A stretch of 64,000 bases of DNA from DATCMU01 sp036563245 (GTDB taxonomy: Bacteria > Pseudomonadota > Alphaproteobacteria > Rhizobiales > Devosiaceae): NCBI GenBank assembly GCA_036563245.1, contig DATCMU010000038.1, positions 1 through 64,000 on the forward strand, in the 5' to 3' direction. Of the stretch, positions 51,777 through 61,181 are shown one piece after another. The position numbers and the translations under genes were made by a program. Each line of letters starts with the position of its first letter. Positions within the stretch are counted from its first letter, which is position 1. The notes under the pieces were generated by a model, which searched no databases, was not told where the DNA came from, and saw only the letters and a program-made list of their open reading frames with translations.

Positions 51777-52328
51777 TCAGGCTTGCGGTGGAAGCGTGCG
51801 GACGGGCGCCGGCCTGCCGCGACCAAACAGCTCTATGACATTGCTGCCGCGCCGCTCGACCTCGACAGGGAGGCTTGCTTGTCCGGCGCGATCGCGCCGG
51901 TCCGGTCCGAAATAACCGCTCGGCGCCGAAAGGAAGGTAACGGGCGTGCCGAGACGGGCAAGCACGCGTTCGCGAAGGTAGCCCGGAGACATGGGTTTGG
52001 CGATTACCTCGTCAATGCCCGCGGCGATGGCTTCGCGCCGGAAGGTGCCGTCGATTGCGCGCGCCAGCGCGATGATCTTCATCTCGCGCCGCGCCAGGTT
52101 GCGATCGACCCGAATCGTGCGCGCCAATGCGGCCGCGTCGAGTATTCCGGGATCTTCATCGCATATGAGAAGATCCACCGGCGCTATCCTGAGATAGGCG
52201 AGAAGCTCGGCCATCGATTCGAACCGGCGCACCCGCAGTCCGGGCCGTGCCGCAAGAACCCCCGCCACGATGGAAGACAGCGCGGGGCTGGCGCAAAGGA
52301 TTGCCACGACTTTGACCGATTTGAGCAC
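51777..52328 (-). CDS. divergent receiver-domain (REC) protein without output domain
   Basis: 183 residues from GTG 52328. A CheY-like fold: VKVVAILCASPALSSIVAGV, phospho-acceptor candidate D57 (PVDLLICDEDPG), and K111 (IDEVIAKPMSP). The usual acidic pair at the first strand end is replaced by Cys-Ala-Ser, and the switch Thr/Ser before helix 4 is Ala, so phosphorylation by normal Mg-dependent chemistry is doubtful. A tail of about 55 residues contains YFGPDRRDR, a motif found in other rhizobial single-domain receivers. There is no DNA-binding domain. Confidence 0.82.
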   Translation of the reverse strand: MLKSVKVVAILCASPALSSIVAGVLAARPGLRVRRFESMAELLAYLRIAPVDLLICDEDPGILDAAALARTIRVDRNLARREMKIIALARAIDGTFRREAIAAGIDEVIAKPMSPGYLRERVLARLGTPVTFLSAPSGYFGPDRRDRAGQASLPVEVERRGSNVIELFGRGRPAPVRTLPPQA

Positions 52329-52452
52329 CTGTCAGACCACCCTCTCGCAATCGGCATCTCCGATTGGTTAACGAATGGTAACAGGATGAATGGCGGCTTG
52401 GAAAGTACGACCTTGAGCTGTCCACTGCCGACGTGAGCAACTGGGCTGGAAC

Positions 52453-52483
52453 GAAAAAGGCCCGCCGGATACTGGCGGGCCTC
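52453..52483 (-). terminator. factor-independent terminator of sodB
   Basis: On the minus strand GGCCCGCC, a 7-base loop and GGCGGGCC (stem 52459-52466 with 52474-52481) followed by a run of five T. It begins 23 bp past the sodB stop codon and isolates sodB from the receiver gene downstream. Confidence 0.85.
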
Positions 52484-52505
52484 ATCGAAGTCTGGTTGGG
52501 GCAGT

Positions 52506-53102
52506 TTACATCGCGGCTTCATGGAGCTCGGCGACATATTCCCAGTTGACCAGGTTGTCGAAGAAAGCCTCAAGATATTTCGGCCGGGCATTGCGGTAGT
52601 CGATATAGTAGGAATGCTCCCACACATCGACGCCCAGCAGCGGCACCGCGCCGTGCACGAGCGGGTTTTCGCCGTTCGGGGTCTTCATCACTTCGAGCTT
52701 GCCGCCCTTGAGCGCCAGCCATGCCCAGCCCGAACCGAACTGGGTTGCGCCGGCGTTGAGGAAGTCGGCACGGAACTTGTCGAGCCCGCCGAGATCGGAA
52801 TTGACCGCCGCCTCGAGCTTGCCGGGCAGCTTGCCGCCGCCATTGGGCTTCATCCACTTCCAGAAATGGATGTGGTTGAAGTGCTGGCCCGCATTGTTGA
52901 ACAGGCCCTGGTTCTTGCCAAAGCTCTGCTTGACGACGTCTTCCAGGCTTGCACCCTCAAGGCCCGAACCCTCCAGCAGCTTGTTGCCATTGGTCACATA
53001 GGCCTGGTGGTGCTTGTCGTGGTGGTATTCCAGCGTTTCCGCCGACATGTACGGGTTCAGCGCATCGTAGGCATAAGGGAGATCGGGCAATTCAAAAGCC
53101 AT
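52506..53102 (-). CDS. sodB: superoxide dismutase, Fe/Mn type
   Basis: 198 residues from ATG 53102 with GGAGG upstream; an earlier in-frame start adds an unrelated leader. Metal ligands are H27 (LEYHHDKHHQAY), the His in AGQHFNHIHFWKWM, and Asp and His in GVDVWEHSYYIDY. Cytoplasmic removal of superoxide. The motif set does not by itself decide between Fe and Mn as cofactor; the order of residues is like alphaproteobacterial SodB. It has its own terminator. Confidence 0.97.
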   Translation of the reverse strand: MAFELPDLPYAYDALNPYMSAETLEYHHDKHHQAYVTNGNKLLEGSGLEGASLEDVVKQSFGKNQGLFNNAGQHFNHIHFWKWMKPNGGGKLPGKLEAAVNSDLGGLDKFRADFLNAGATQFGSGWAWLALKGGKLEVMKTPNGENPLVHGAVPLLGVDVWEHSYYIDYRNARPKYLEAFFDNLVNWEYVAELHEAAM

Positions 53103-53188
53103 TTTATCCTCCGGCATTCTCTGGGGTTGTGGCGCCTGGGGCGCCTTGGGGATGAAGTCGTTATAGGGAATTCGGGGCCGGCCAACAA

Positions 53189-55288
53189 TCACCAGTCTCT
53201 ATCGGTTTCGATCAGTCCGGCGGCCCTGAGCGCGAACGCATAGGCAATTGCGGTTTCCTTGATGTGCTCGAATCGTCCCGAGGCACCCTGATGGCCCGCA
53301 CCCATGTTCGTGCGCAAATAGAGCGGGTTATTGTCGGTTTTCGATGCCCGCAGCCGCGCAACCCACTTTGCCGGTTCCCAATAGGTCACGCGAGGGTCGG
53401 TCAGGCCCGCGAGCACCAGCATGGGCGGGTAGTCCTGCGCCGTGACCTGCTCATAAGGCGCATAGGCCAGGATTCGCGAGAAATCCTCTGGCGAGACGAT
53501 GGGGTTGCCCCATTCGGGCCATTCGGGCGGGGTGAGGGGAAGCGTATCGTCGAGCATGGTGTTCAGCACATCCACGAACGGCACGATGGCGAGTATGCCC
53601 GCGAACAGGTCTGGCCTGAGATTGGCGATGGCCCCCATCAGCATGCCGCCTGCAGATCCACCCTCGGCCACGATCCGGCCCTTGCCGGTATGGCCTGTCT
53701 CGATCAGCATTTCCGCCGCGGCGATGAAATCGGTGAAGGTGTTCGGCTTGTGTTCGCGTCGTCCGTAGCGATACCACGCGTATCCCTTTTCCATGCCCCC
53801 GCGGATATGCGCGGTGGCGTGGATCATGCCCCGGTCGACCAGCGAAAGTGCCGAGACCGAGAAGGCCGCCGGCAGCGAAATGCCATAGGCGCCATAGCCG
53901 TACAGAAGACAGGGCGCACTGCCGTCCAGTCTCGTGCCGCGCTTGTACAGCACGGTGACAGGCACCTGCTCGCCATCGGGCGCGGTGGCGAAAAGCCGCT
54001 TTGTCTCATAAGCGGAAGGATCGTGTCCCGAGGGCACTTCCTGCTCCTTGAGGAGCGTGCGGGCGCCGCTTTCCAGGTCGAGATCGAACACGCGGGCCGG
54101 GGTGGTCGGCGAGGAATAGGTAAAACGCAGCGTCCTGGTGTCGAACTCGTATCCCTCGGACATGCCGAGGGAATAGGCTTCCTCCTCGAAGCGCACCGTT
54201 TCTTCACGGCCGGTCTTGAGATCGCGCACCACGATGCGCGGTAACCCCTCGCAACGCTCCAGCCGGATGAGATGTCCGGCAAACACGATCACATCAAGGA
54301 TCAGCACACCTGGCACATGCGCCACCAGATCGGTCCAGTGTTCCGCCCCGGGCGCTTCGGCGGGGGCGGTGACGATCTTGAAGTCCTCCGCGCCGTCGGC
54401 ATTGGTGCGGATGAACAGCGTGCCGTCCCGCTCGTCGACGTCGTATTCGCGGCCCTCAACGCGGCTGGAGACCAGTCGCGGTGCGCCATCCGTGGCCGCG
54501 TCGATCAGATAGGCTTCCGATGTCTGGTGGTCATGCGCCGAGATCACGATGAAGCGGCGCGACAGGGTCATCCCCACACCCACGAAAAAGCCGGGGTCTA
54601 TCTCTTCGTAGACGATTTCGTCGTCGGACTGCGGCGTTCCGAGGCGATGCCGCCGAACCCGGAACGGGCGATGGTTTTCGTCATATTCGGTATAGTAGAG
54701 AGACTGGCCATCCGCCGACCATTCCGGGTGACCGGCGGCACGTTCGATCACTTCGCCCGTGTCCTTGCCGGTTTCCAGGTCTCGAATGCTGATCGTGTAG
54801 AATTCCGACCCCTGCCGATCCGCCCCCCAGGCCAGGAGCCGGTGAGAGGGGTCGTGCGCGGCGCCGCCAAAGCCGAAATACCCGTCCCCCGCTTCCGCGT
54901 TGCAGTCGAGCAGCACCTGTTCCGGGCCGCCCTCCCGTGGCGTCCGCACCAGGATCGGATACTGGTCACCTTCGCGCGTCCGGGAAAAATAGGAAAATGG
55001 GCCATCCGGCGTTGGTACCGTGCTGTCGTCTTCCTTGATGCGGCCGCGGATCTCCTTGTAGATCGCGTCTCGCAAACTCTCCGACGGCTTGCCGAATTCG
55101 GATTCGTAATAGGCGTTCTCCGCCTCGAGATAGGCGCGGATATCGGCGGGCAGGGCATCGGGCTCCTGCATGACCTGTTGCCAGTTATCCGCTCGCAGCC
55201 AGTGGTAGGGATCTTCGCGCCTGATGCCGTGAAGCAAGGTGGCATGGGGGCGCGTTTCGGCCTTGGGCGGTTGGACTGGATTTGTCAT
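53189..55288 (-). CDS. ptrB: oligopeptidase B (S9A prolyl oligopeptidase family)
   Basis: 699 residues from ATG 55288 (MTNPVQPPKAETRPH); the frame is open for 95 codons upstream with no support. The N-terminal propeller begins HGIRREDPYHWLRADNWQQV. The catalytic alpha/beta-hydrolase domain has Ser545 in EGGSAGGMLMGA, Asp in LAGLTDPRVTYWEP and His in NMGAGHQGASGRF. ARGGMEKGYAWY-type ATAHIRGGMEKGYAWYRYGR is the Oligopeptidase B signature. It cleaves after basic residues in short peptides in the cytoplasm or periplasm. Single gene, divergent from mnhA. Confidence 0.95.
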   Translation of the reverse strand: MTNPVQPPKAETRPHATLLHGIRREDPYHWLRADNWQQVMQEPDALPADIRAYLEAENAYYESEFGKPSESLRDAIYKEIRGRIKEDDSTVPTPDGPFSYFSRTREGDQYPILVRTPREGGPEQVLLDCNAEAGDGYFGFGGAAHDPSHRLLAWGADRQGSEFYTISIRDLETGKDTGEVIERAAGHPEWSADGQSLYYTEYDENHRPFRVRRHRLGTPQSDDEIVYEEIDPGFFVGVGMTLSRRFIVISAHDHQTSEAYLIDAATDGAPRLVSSRVEGREYDVDERDGTLFIRTNADGAEDFKIVTAPAEAPGAEHWTDLVAHVPGVLILDVIVFAGHLIRLERCEGLPRIVVRDLKTGREETVRFEEEAYSLGMSEGYEFDTRTLRFTYSSPTTPARVFDLDLESGARTLLKEQEVPSGHDPSAYETKRLFATAPDGEQVPVTVLYKRGTRLDGSAPCLLYGYGAYGISLPAAFSVSALSLVDRGMIHATAHIRGGMEKGYAWYRYGRREHKPNTFTDFIAAAEMLIETGHTGKGRIVAEGGSAGGMLMGAIANLRPDLFAGILAIVPFVDVLNTMLDDTLPLTPPEWPEWGNPIVSPEDFSRILAYAPYEQVTAQDYPPMLVLAGLTDPRVTYWEPAKWVARLRASKTDNNPLYLRTNMGAGHQGASGRFEHIKETAIAYAFALRAAGLIETDRDW

Positions 55289-55545
55289 GGAGGGGCTTTT
55301 TCGAAGGGACAGGATGCATATGCAGGTAGTGGGGATCGCCCCTCGATTCAAGCGCCGGATCCGCAAGACTTCCGCGCAGTGGTTGCGACAAGTGCATGTA
55401 TACTGCGCGCAGGTGGGGTGGCCTTGGCCGATGCGACGCGATTGCGACTTGCCCCATGCGGTGCGCGGGCTAAGTTGTTGCGCAATGATTCGGAACGCTC
55501 CGGCCGCGATTCCGGGTGAGGGAAACAAGATAACACGAGGTCGAC

Positions 55546-57993
55546 TTGGTTCCTGGCGCTGATGACACCACAATGGCCCTCGTTCCGGTTGCGCCGTTTC
55601 TTGCCGCCTTGCTTGCGCCGTGGGTCAAGCGATTTGCCCATGTATTTGCGGGATGGTTGCTGGCACTTGTGCCGCTGAGCATCTTTGCCGCGCTGGTTCG
55701 TTTCATCGAGCCCGTTGCGCAGGGCGAAGTCTTCCGGTTTCACCTGAACTGGATACCGGCACACGCCTTCGACACGATTTCCTCCGGTATCGATTTCTCG
55801 TTCTATCTCGATGGCCTGAGCCTCACGTTCGCGCTTCTGATCTCGGGGATCGGCACGATCATCGTGTTCTATTCCGGTGCCTATCTGCGCGGTCATCCAC
55901 AGCAGGGGCGGTTCTACAGCTTCATCCTGATGTTCATGGGGTCGATGCTGGGTCTGGTGCTGGCCGACAATGTGATCACCCTGTTCGTGTTCTGGGAACT
56001 CACCTCGATCACCTCCTTTCTGCTGATCGGTTTCGATCACATGCGTCAGGCGGCGCGCCGGGCTGCAATCCAGGCGCTGGTGGTCACCGGCGGTGGCGGC
56101 CTTCTGATGCTGGCGGGGCTGATCCTGATGGCCGGTGTGGCCGGTGACTGGAACCTCTCCGGCATTCTCTCAAGGGGCGCTGTGGTGCAGGAGAGCGGGC
56201 TCTATCTGCCCATCCTCGTGCTGGTCCTGGCCGGAGCTTTCACCAAATCGGCCCAGGTGCCATTCCATTTCTGGCTGCCCAACGCCATGGAAGCGCCCAC
56301 CCCGGTGTCCGCGTTCCTGCACTCGGCGACCATGGTCAAGGCCGGTGTCTACCTGCTCGCCAGGCTGACCCCGGTCCTTGGCGGAACGCCCGAATGGCAT
56401 GTGATCCTTGGCGTTTTTGGTGGCGCAACACTGTTCTGGGGCGCCTTGCAGGCCCTGCGCCATGCCGATCTCAAGCAGATGCTGGCCAATACCACGCTGG
56501 CTTCGCTGGGCCTGCTTGTGCTGCTGATCGGGCTGGGCACCGAGGTCGGCGTGATGGCCGCCGTGGTCTATCTGGTCGCCCATTCCTTCTACAAGGCCGC
56601 GCTTTTCCTGGTAGCGGGCGCCCTCGATCACGAGACGGGCACGCGCGATATCACCGAACTTGGCGGGTTGCGGGGCGCCATGCCGGTGACCATGCTGGGT
56701 GCGGTCATGGCTGCAATTTCCATGGCGGGGCTCCCCCCGGCCGTCGGCTATATCGCCAAGGAGGAGATGTATCTGGGCCTCACCGACGGCGGTGCCGGGC
56801 AATTGGTCGCGCTTCTGGTGGTGATCGCGGGCAATGCGCTGATGCTGGTCGTGGGCGCGGTCATGGCGATCAAGCCGTTCATGGGGCCGCTCAGGCCAAC
56901 GCCAAAACATGCGCACGAAGGTCCCCTGGCGCTCTGGCTCGGACCGCTTGTATTGGGCGCCCTGGCGCTGGCGGTGGGCTTTGTCGCCGAATATGCGGGC
57001 GAAACCTTCTTTGCGCCCGCCGCATCGGCCATTTTACACGCGCCGCAAGGTGACACGCTTGCGCTGGTCAAGAGCCATGTGGCGCTCAAGGTCAATCCTC
57101 TCGATCCGCTCTTCTGGCTATCGGTCGTCACGTGGGGCGCCGGTGTCGCGTTATATCTGCGCCTGGAGCGGATCCGGAACTTCCTGCGCCGTCTTGCCGC
57201 CGGCCTGGGCTGGACCGCCGACACGGTGTTCGACGCGTGGATGTGGGGACTTGTCGGGCTCTCAGACCGGGTGACCCGTTTCTGGCATCATGGCCGCCTC
57301 GAGCTCTATTTGCTGGTGGTGTTCATCATGCTGGCCATCGCGGTCAATGTGCCCTTGCTGCTGATCGACGGCTTGCCCTCGTTCAACGAGGTGCCGGGCC
57401 TGACATTTTACGAGTGGAGCGTGGTGGCCATCGCGGTCCTTGGCCTGGCGGCGGTCGTGTTTGCGCGCCCGAGATTGGTGGCGATCGTTTCGCTCGGCAT
57501 CCAGGGGTTTGCCGTGGCGCTCTTGTTCATGCTGTTCGGCGCGCCGGACCTCAGCTTCACCCAGTTCATGGTCGAAACGCTTTCCGTGGTCATTCTCGCG
57601 CTGGTCATGACCCGGCTGCACCTCGACCGCCGCGACGCGCGGGACTTCGAGGACCTGCTGCGCGACGGCGGCGTTGCCCTCGTATGTGGCCTTGGCATCA
57701 CCTCCTTGATCGTGGCGGTGCTCAATCATCCGCTCGACATGCGCCTGACCGATTTCTTCGACAAGACCAGCGTTGCGATTGCCCACGGGCACAACATCGT
57801 CAACGTCATCCTGGTCGACTATCGCGGCCTTGATACCTTCGGCGAGATTTCCGTGGTCATGACCGCCGGCATCGCCATCCTTGCCCTGATCAATATCCGG
57901 ACCGGTGGCGCGCAAACCGGGGTGGGCGCGAGGAAGGAGCGCGACAGGAAGGCTGCGGCCAAGCCCGCGCAAGAGGACGGAGACGCGGCATGA
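55546..57993 (+). CDS. mnhA: Na+/H+ antiporter subunit A (MnhA/MrpA)
   Basis: 815 residues from TTG 55546 with GAGG five bases upstream; ATG 55573 is an alternative without such a site. It is NuoL-like with about 20 membrane helices: WELTSITSFLLIGFDH, FWLPNAMEAPTPVSAFLHSATM (cut here to the family signature region), HSFYKAALFLVAGALDHETG, and the C-terminal MrpA-specific domain with LLFGAPDLSFTQFMVETLSV-type motif LFGAPDLSFTQFMVE. It is a stand-alone A, not the A-B fusion of Sinorhizobium phaA. First of seven genes forming one Mrp complex. Confidence 0.94.
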   Translation: MVPGADDTTMALVPVAPFLAALLAPWVKRFAHVFAGWLLALVPLSIFAALVRFIEPVAQGEVFRFHLNWIPAHAFDTISSGIDFSFYLDGLSLTFALLISGIGTIIVFYSGAYLRGHPQQGRFYSFILMFMGSMLGLVLADNVITLFVFWELTSITSFLLIGFDHMRQAARRAAIQALVVTGGGGLLMLAGLILMAGVAGDWNLSGILSRGAVVQESGLYLPILVLVLAGAFTKSAQVPFHFWLPNAMEAPTPVSAFLHSATMVKAGVYLLARLTPVLGGTPEWHVILGVFGGATLFWGALQALRHADLKQMLANTTLASLGLLVLLIGLGTEVGVMAAVVYLVAHSFYKAALFLVAGALDHETGTRDITELGGLRGAMPVTMLGAVMAAISMAGLPPAVGYIAKEEMYLGLTDGGAGQLVALLVVIAGNALMLVVGAVMAIKPFMGPLRPTPKHAHEGPLALWLGPLVLGALALAVGFVAEYAGETFFAPAASAILHAPQGDTLALVKSHVALKVNPLDPLFWLSVVTWGAGVALYLRLERIRNFLRRLAAGLGWTADTVFDAWMWGLVGLSDRVTRFWHHGRLELYLLVVFIMLAIAVNVPLLLIDGLPSFNEVPGLTFYEWSVVAIAVLGLAAVVFARPRLVAIVSLGIQGFAVALLFMLFGAPDLSFTQFMVETLSVVILALVMTRLHLDRRDARDFEDLLRDGGVALVCGLGITSLIVAVLNHPLDMRLTDFFDKTSVAIAHGHNIVNVILVDYRGLDTFGEISVVMTAGIAILALINIRTGGAQTGVGARKERDRKAAAKPAQEDGDAA

Positions 57994-58412
57994 ACACCGT
58001 CATTTTCCGGACCATCGCCCCTGGGCTTTCCGCGCTGATGATCGTTTTTTCGGTCTTCGTCCTGCTGCGTGGACACAACGAGCCCGGAGGCGGGTTCATC
58101 GGCGGCCTGATGGCGGCCTCGGCCATCGCGATCTATGGCATCGCGGCCGGCGTGAAGGAGGTGCGGCGCGCCATGGTCGTCCATCCGGTCACACTCGCCG
58201 GGTTCGGCGTGGTCCTGGCCGGGTGCAGCGGTCTGTTGTCCCTCGGTTACGGCGTGCCGTTCCTGCGCGCCCTGTGGTCCTACATCCCCATCGGCGATAC
58301 GGTGGTCGCGCTCTCCACGCCGATGATGTTCGATACCGGCGTCTATTTCGTCGTGCTCGGCGCAATTTCGGCGGTGGCCCTGGCCCTCGAGGACGAAGAG
58401 GACGACGACTGA
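57990..58412 (+). CDS. mnhB: Na+/H+ antiporter subunit B (MnhB/MrpB)
   Basis: 140 residues, four membrane helices. It starts in the ATGA overlap with mnhA and opens NTVIFRTIAPGLSALMIVFS with LLRGHNEPGGGFIGGL, the MrpB signature. The C-terminus is a run of acidic residues (EDEEDDD). A small subunit of the seven-part complex needed for Na+/H+ exchange. The stop overlaps mnhC by one base. Confidence 0.95.
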   Translation: MNTVIFRTIAPGLSALMIVFSVFVLLRGHNEPGGGFIGGLMAASAIAIYGIAAGVKEVRRAMVVHPVTLAGFGVVLAGCSGLLSLGYGVPFLRALWSYIPIGDTVVALSTPMMFDTGVYFVVLGAISAVALALEDEEDDD

Positions 58413-58789
58413 TGGATTATGCGCTCGCCGGCCTGATCGGAATATTCTTCACCGCGGCCATCTTCCTGATCCTGTCGCGCGCGGTCATTCGCATGTTGCT
58501 GGGCATCACGATCCTTGGCAATGGCGTCAACCTGCTCATATTCACCGTTGGCCGGCTAACGCGTGAAGTGCCCCCGATCGTGCCGGATGGGCAGATCCAG
58601 ATCACCGAGCCTTTTGCCAATCCCTTGCCGCAAGCCCTGATCCTGACGGCCATCGTCATCGGCTTTGCCATGTTCAGCTTCCTTCTGGTGCTGGGCTATC
58701 GGGCCTATCAGGAACTCAATGCGGACGACACCGACACCATGCGGCTGGCGGAGCCGGAACGGCCGCCGCAGCCGCCCCTGAGCTACTAG
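58412..58789 (+). CDS. mnhC: Na+/H+ antiporter subunit C (MnhC/MrpC)
   Basis: 125 residues, NuoK-like with three membrane helices: ALAGLIGIFFTAAIFLILSR, LLGITILGNGVNLLIFTVGR and PLPQALILTAIVIGFAMFSF, the last being the highly conserved MrpC/NuoK motif. TGATG overlap with mnhB, 12 bp before mnhD. Confidence 0.96.
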   Translation: MDYALAGLIGIFFTAAIFLILSRAVIRMLLGITILGNGVNLLIFTVGRLTREVPPIVPDGQIQITEPFANPLPQALILTAIVIGFAMFSFLLVLGYRAYQELNADDTDTMRLAEPERPPQPPLSY

Positions 58790-58801
58790 GAAGCGCCACA
58801 G

Positions 58802-60394
58802 ATGGCCTTGCCCGGCACGAGCGAAAGCCCGATCCCCATCGCCCAGGCGATGATCCAGACCGTCACAGCGTCCGCGGACTGGGTGGTCATCCTGCCAGTC
58901 GTGCTATGCCTGATGGGCGGCGGCATCCTGCTCATGTTCCGCAACATGCGCGGAGTGCAGGCGGTATTTGCGACCCTCGTGGTGATCGCCGTCATAGCCT
59001 GCGATATCTCACTGTTTGCAAGGGTTGTGACCTCCGGTCCGCTGACAATGACCATGGGGCAATGGCTTCCCCCGTTCGGCATCAGCTTCACCGCCGACGC
59101 CCTGGGCGCGCTTTTCGCCCTCGCCGGGGCGGCGGTGACCCTTGTGGTCATGATCTATGTAAGTGTCGAGATCGCACCACGCGAAATCCGCTACGGTTTC
59201 TACCCGCTCATGCTGTTGTTGCTGGGCGGGGTGAGTGGAGCGTTCCTCACCGGCGACCTGTTCAACCTCTATGTGTGGTTCGAGACGATGCTGATCGCCT
59301 CTTTCGGACTCATCATCATGGGCGGGCGCAAGGTCCAGCTCGACGGTGCCCTGAAATACGGGTTCATCAACTTTCTCGCCACCACCTTCTTCCTGATCGC
59401 CCTGGGCTATCTGTACGGCCTGCTCGGGACGCTCAACATGGCCGACATCGCCCTCAGCGCACCCTCGGCGCCAGTGGGGCCGATGACGACTGTTGCCGCG
59501 CTCTTCCTTCTGGCCTTCGGCATGAAGGCGGCGGTCTTTCCGGTGAACGCCTGGCTACCGGCCTCCTACCACACCCCGGCGGCGGCTGTTTCCGCCCTGT
59601 TTGCCGGCCTCCTGACCAAGGTGGGCGCCTACGCGCTGATCCGCACGCTCGTTTTGCTGCTGCCCGCCAGCCGCGATGCCCTCGCGCCGGTCATCACGGG
59701 GCTTGCGGTGCTCACCATGGTGCTCGCCCCGATGGGTGCCATCGCCCAGACCAACCTGCGGCGGGCCCTCGGTTTCTTCATTATTGGCGGTATCGGCGCG
59801 ATATTCGCCGGCCTTGCGATGGGTTCGAGCAGGGGCATTGCCGGCGCCACGCTTTACGTCTTTCATTCGATCCTGACCATGACGGCGCTCTATCTGGTCG
59901 CCGGCCTTGCCGAGCGCATGACAGGGGCCACCGATACCCGCCAGATGGGGGGCGTCTATTCGGCTAGTTCACCGCTGTCGATCCTGTTCCTCGTCCTGGT
60001 CTTCGCGGTGGCCGGCCTGCCGCCTTTCCTCGGGTTCTGGCCCAAGCTGATGCTGGTCGAAGCCGGGATCGCGCAGGGTGACTGGCTGATCGTCTATGTC
60101 ATCCTCGCCAATTCGTTCCTGACCTCGATTGCCGGCACCCGGCTTTGGGCCCATGTTTTCTGGCGAGTCGGGCGAGAGGGCGAGTTGTCGGAAGTCCCCA
60201 ATGATCGCGTTAGGCGGTTGAATGGCCGTGAAACCGGATTCGGTCTTGCCCCCACAGCCGTACTTGTCGCGGCCATTCTGGCGCTGGGACTCTGGCCGAA
60301 TCCACTGTTCGAGACATCGCGGATGGCCGCCCAGGGCCTGATCGACAACGCCGCCTATGTGAAGTCGGTTTCACCGCAGAGGAATGCGCCATGA
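58802..60394 (+). CDS. mnhD: Na+/H+ antiporter subunit D (MnhD/MrpD)
   Basis: 530 residues, NuoN/NuoM-like with about 14 membrane helices: LTGDLFNLYVWFETMLIASF, FGMKAAVFPVNAWLPASYHT, AVSALFAGLLTKVGAYALIR and AGLPPFLGFWPKL. These contain the conserved Glu and Lys residues that carry protons in the NADH dehydrogenase-type antiporter subunits. AGGA precedes the ATG. It overlaps mnhE by four bases. Confidence 0.96.
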   Translation: MALPGTSESPIPIAQAMIQTVTASADWVVILPVVLCLMGGGILLMFRNMRGVQAVFATLVVIAVIACDISLFARVVTSGPLTMTMGQWLPPFGISFTADALGALFALAGAAVTLVVMIYVSVEIAPREIRYGFYPLMLLLLGGVSGAFLTGDLFNLYVWFETMLIASFGLIIMGGRKVQLDGALKYGFINFLATTFFLIALGYLYGLLGTLNMADIALSAPSAPVGPMTTVAALFLLAFGMKAAVFPVNAWLPASYHTPAAAVSALFAGLLTKVGAYALIRTLVLLLPASRDALAPVITGLAVLTMVLAPMGAIAQTNLRRALGFFIIGGIGAIFAGLAMGSSRGIAGATLYVFHSILTMTALYLVAGLAERMTGATDTRQMGGVYSASSPLSILFLVLVFAVAGLPPFLGFWPKLMLVEAGIAQGDWLIVYVILANSFLTSIAGTRLWAHVFWRVGREGELSEVPNDRVRRLNGRETGFGLAPTAVLVAAILALGLWPNPLFETSRMAAQGLIDNAAYVKSVSPQRNAP

Positions 60395-60870
60395 GCTTTG
60401 CCCTGCTCGTACTGGTTCTTGCGCTGGCCTGGGCCGCGATCACAGGCGTGTTTTCCCTTCTGAATCTTCTCCTTGGCGGGGCAATCGGGGCGATCGCGCT
60501 CTGGTTGATCAGGTCGCGGGTGGCGCCGCCGACCCTGTTCATCCGCTTCCGGCGGATCGTCTCCCTGGCGATCCTGTTCTTCTACGAACTGGCGCACTCG
60601 GCCATCCGCGTCGCCGCCCTGGTTCTGTCGCCCAATATCAAGGCGCGACTCAATCCCGCGATCATCGCTTTTCCGCTCACGGCGAGGAGCGATCAAGAGA
60701 TCACTCTTCTGGCCAATCTGATCACGCTCACCCCGGGCACGTTGAGCGTCGATGTGTCCGAAGATCGCAAATACATATTCGTCCACGCAATCGATGCGCC
60801 GAACCGGGAGGATCTCATCAAGGATATCGCGACGGGATTCGAGGCCAAGATCATCGAGGTGTTCAAATGA
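60391..60870 (+). CDS. mnhE: Na+/H+ antiporter subunit E (MnhE/MrpE)
   Basis: 159 residues: two N-terminal membrane helices (ALLVLVLALAWAAITGVFSL, LLLGGAIGAIALWLI), a third near FYELAHSAIRVAALVL, then a cytoplasmic alpha/beta tail with LANLITLTPGTLSVDVSEDR and IFVHAIDAPN, the MrpE signature. ATGA overlaps on both sides. Confidence 0.96.
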   Translation: MSFALLVLVLALAWAAITGVFSLLNLLLGGAIGAIALWLIRSRVAPPTLFIRFRRIVSLAILFFYELAHSAIRVAALVLSPNIKARLNPAIIAFPLTARSDQEITLLANLITLTPGTLSVDVSEDRKYIFVHAIDAPNREDLIKDIATGFEAKIIEVFK

Positions 60871-61181
60871 GCGGCAGCGCGTTCTTGTCAATGTCGGTTT
60901 CCATTGCCCTTGTGGTGCTGACGGCGGCCTTCATCCTGACGGTAATCAGGATCATGCGCGGGCCGACGTTGCCCGACCGGGTGCTGGCGCTTGATGCCCT
61001 TGTAACGATCGGCATCGGGTTTATCGCAACCATCGCGATAAAGACCGGGTTTTCACTCTATCTCGATATCGCGATCTCGCTGGGCCTGGTGGGCTTCCTC
61101 GCCACGGTGGCGTTTGCGCGCTACGTGTTGCAACGCTCGGAGATGTCGGGAGAAGGCGAGGAGGCGACGGGCGAAGTATGA
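60867..61181 (+). CDS. mnhF: Na+/H+ antiporter subunit F (MnhF/MrpF)
   Basis: 104 residues with three membrane helices; RIMRGPTLPDRVLALDALVT is the MrpF motif containing the conserved Asp thought to be important for ion transport, followed by LYLDIAISLGLVGFLATVAFAR. It overlaps mnhE and mnhG by four bases each. Confidence 0.96.
   Translation: MSGSAFLSMSVSIALVVLTAAFILTVIRIMRGPTLPDRVLALDALVTIGIGFIATIAIKTGFSLYLDIAISLGLVGFLATVAFARYVLQRSEMSGEGEEATGEV

Noticed and set aside
52355..52385. GGTTAACGAATGGTAACAGG as a possible CtrA site before the receiver gene
   Set aside because: The second half does not match TTAA at 7-base spacing (TTAC/TTAA with 6 bases on the minus strand), so it is below a reasonable threshold.
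54272..55519. 415-codon open frame on the plus strand
   Set aside because: It is antisense to oligopeptidase B and crosses its start into the intergenic region; no motifs.
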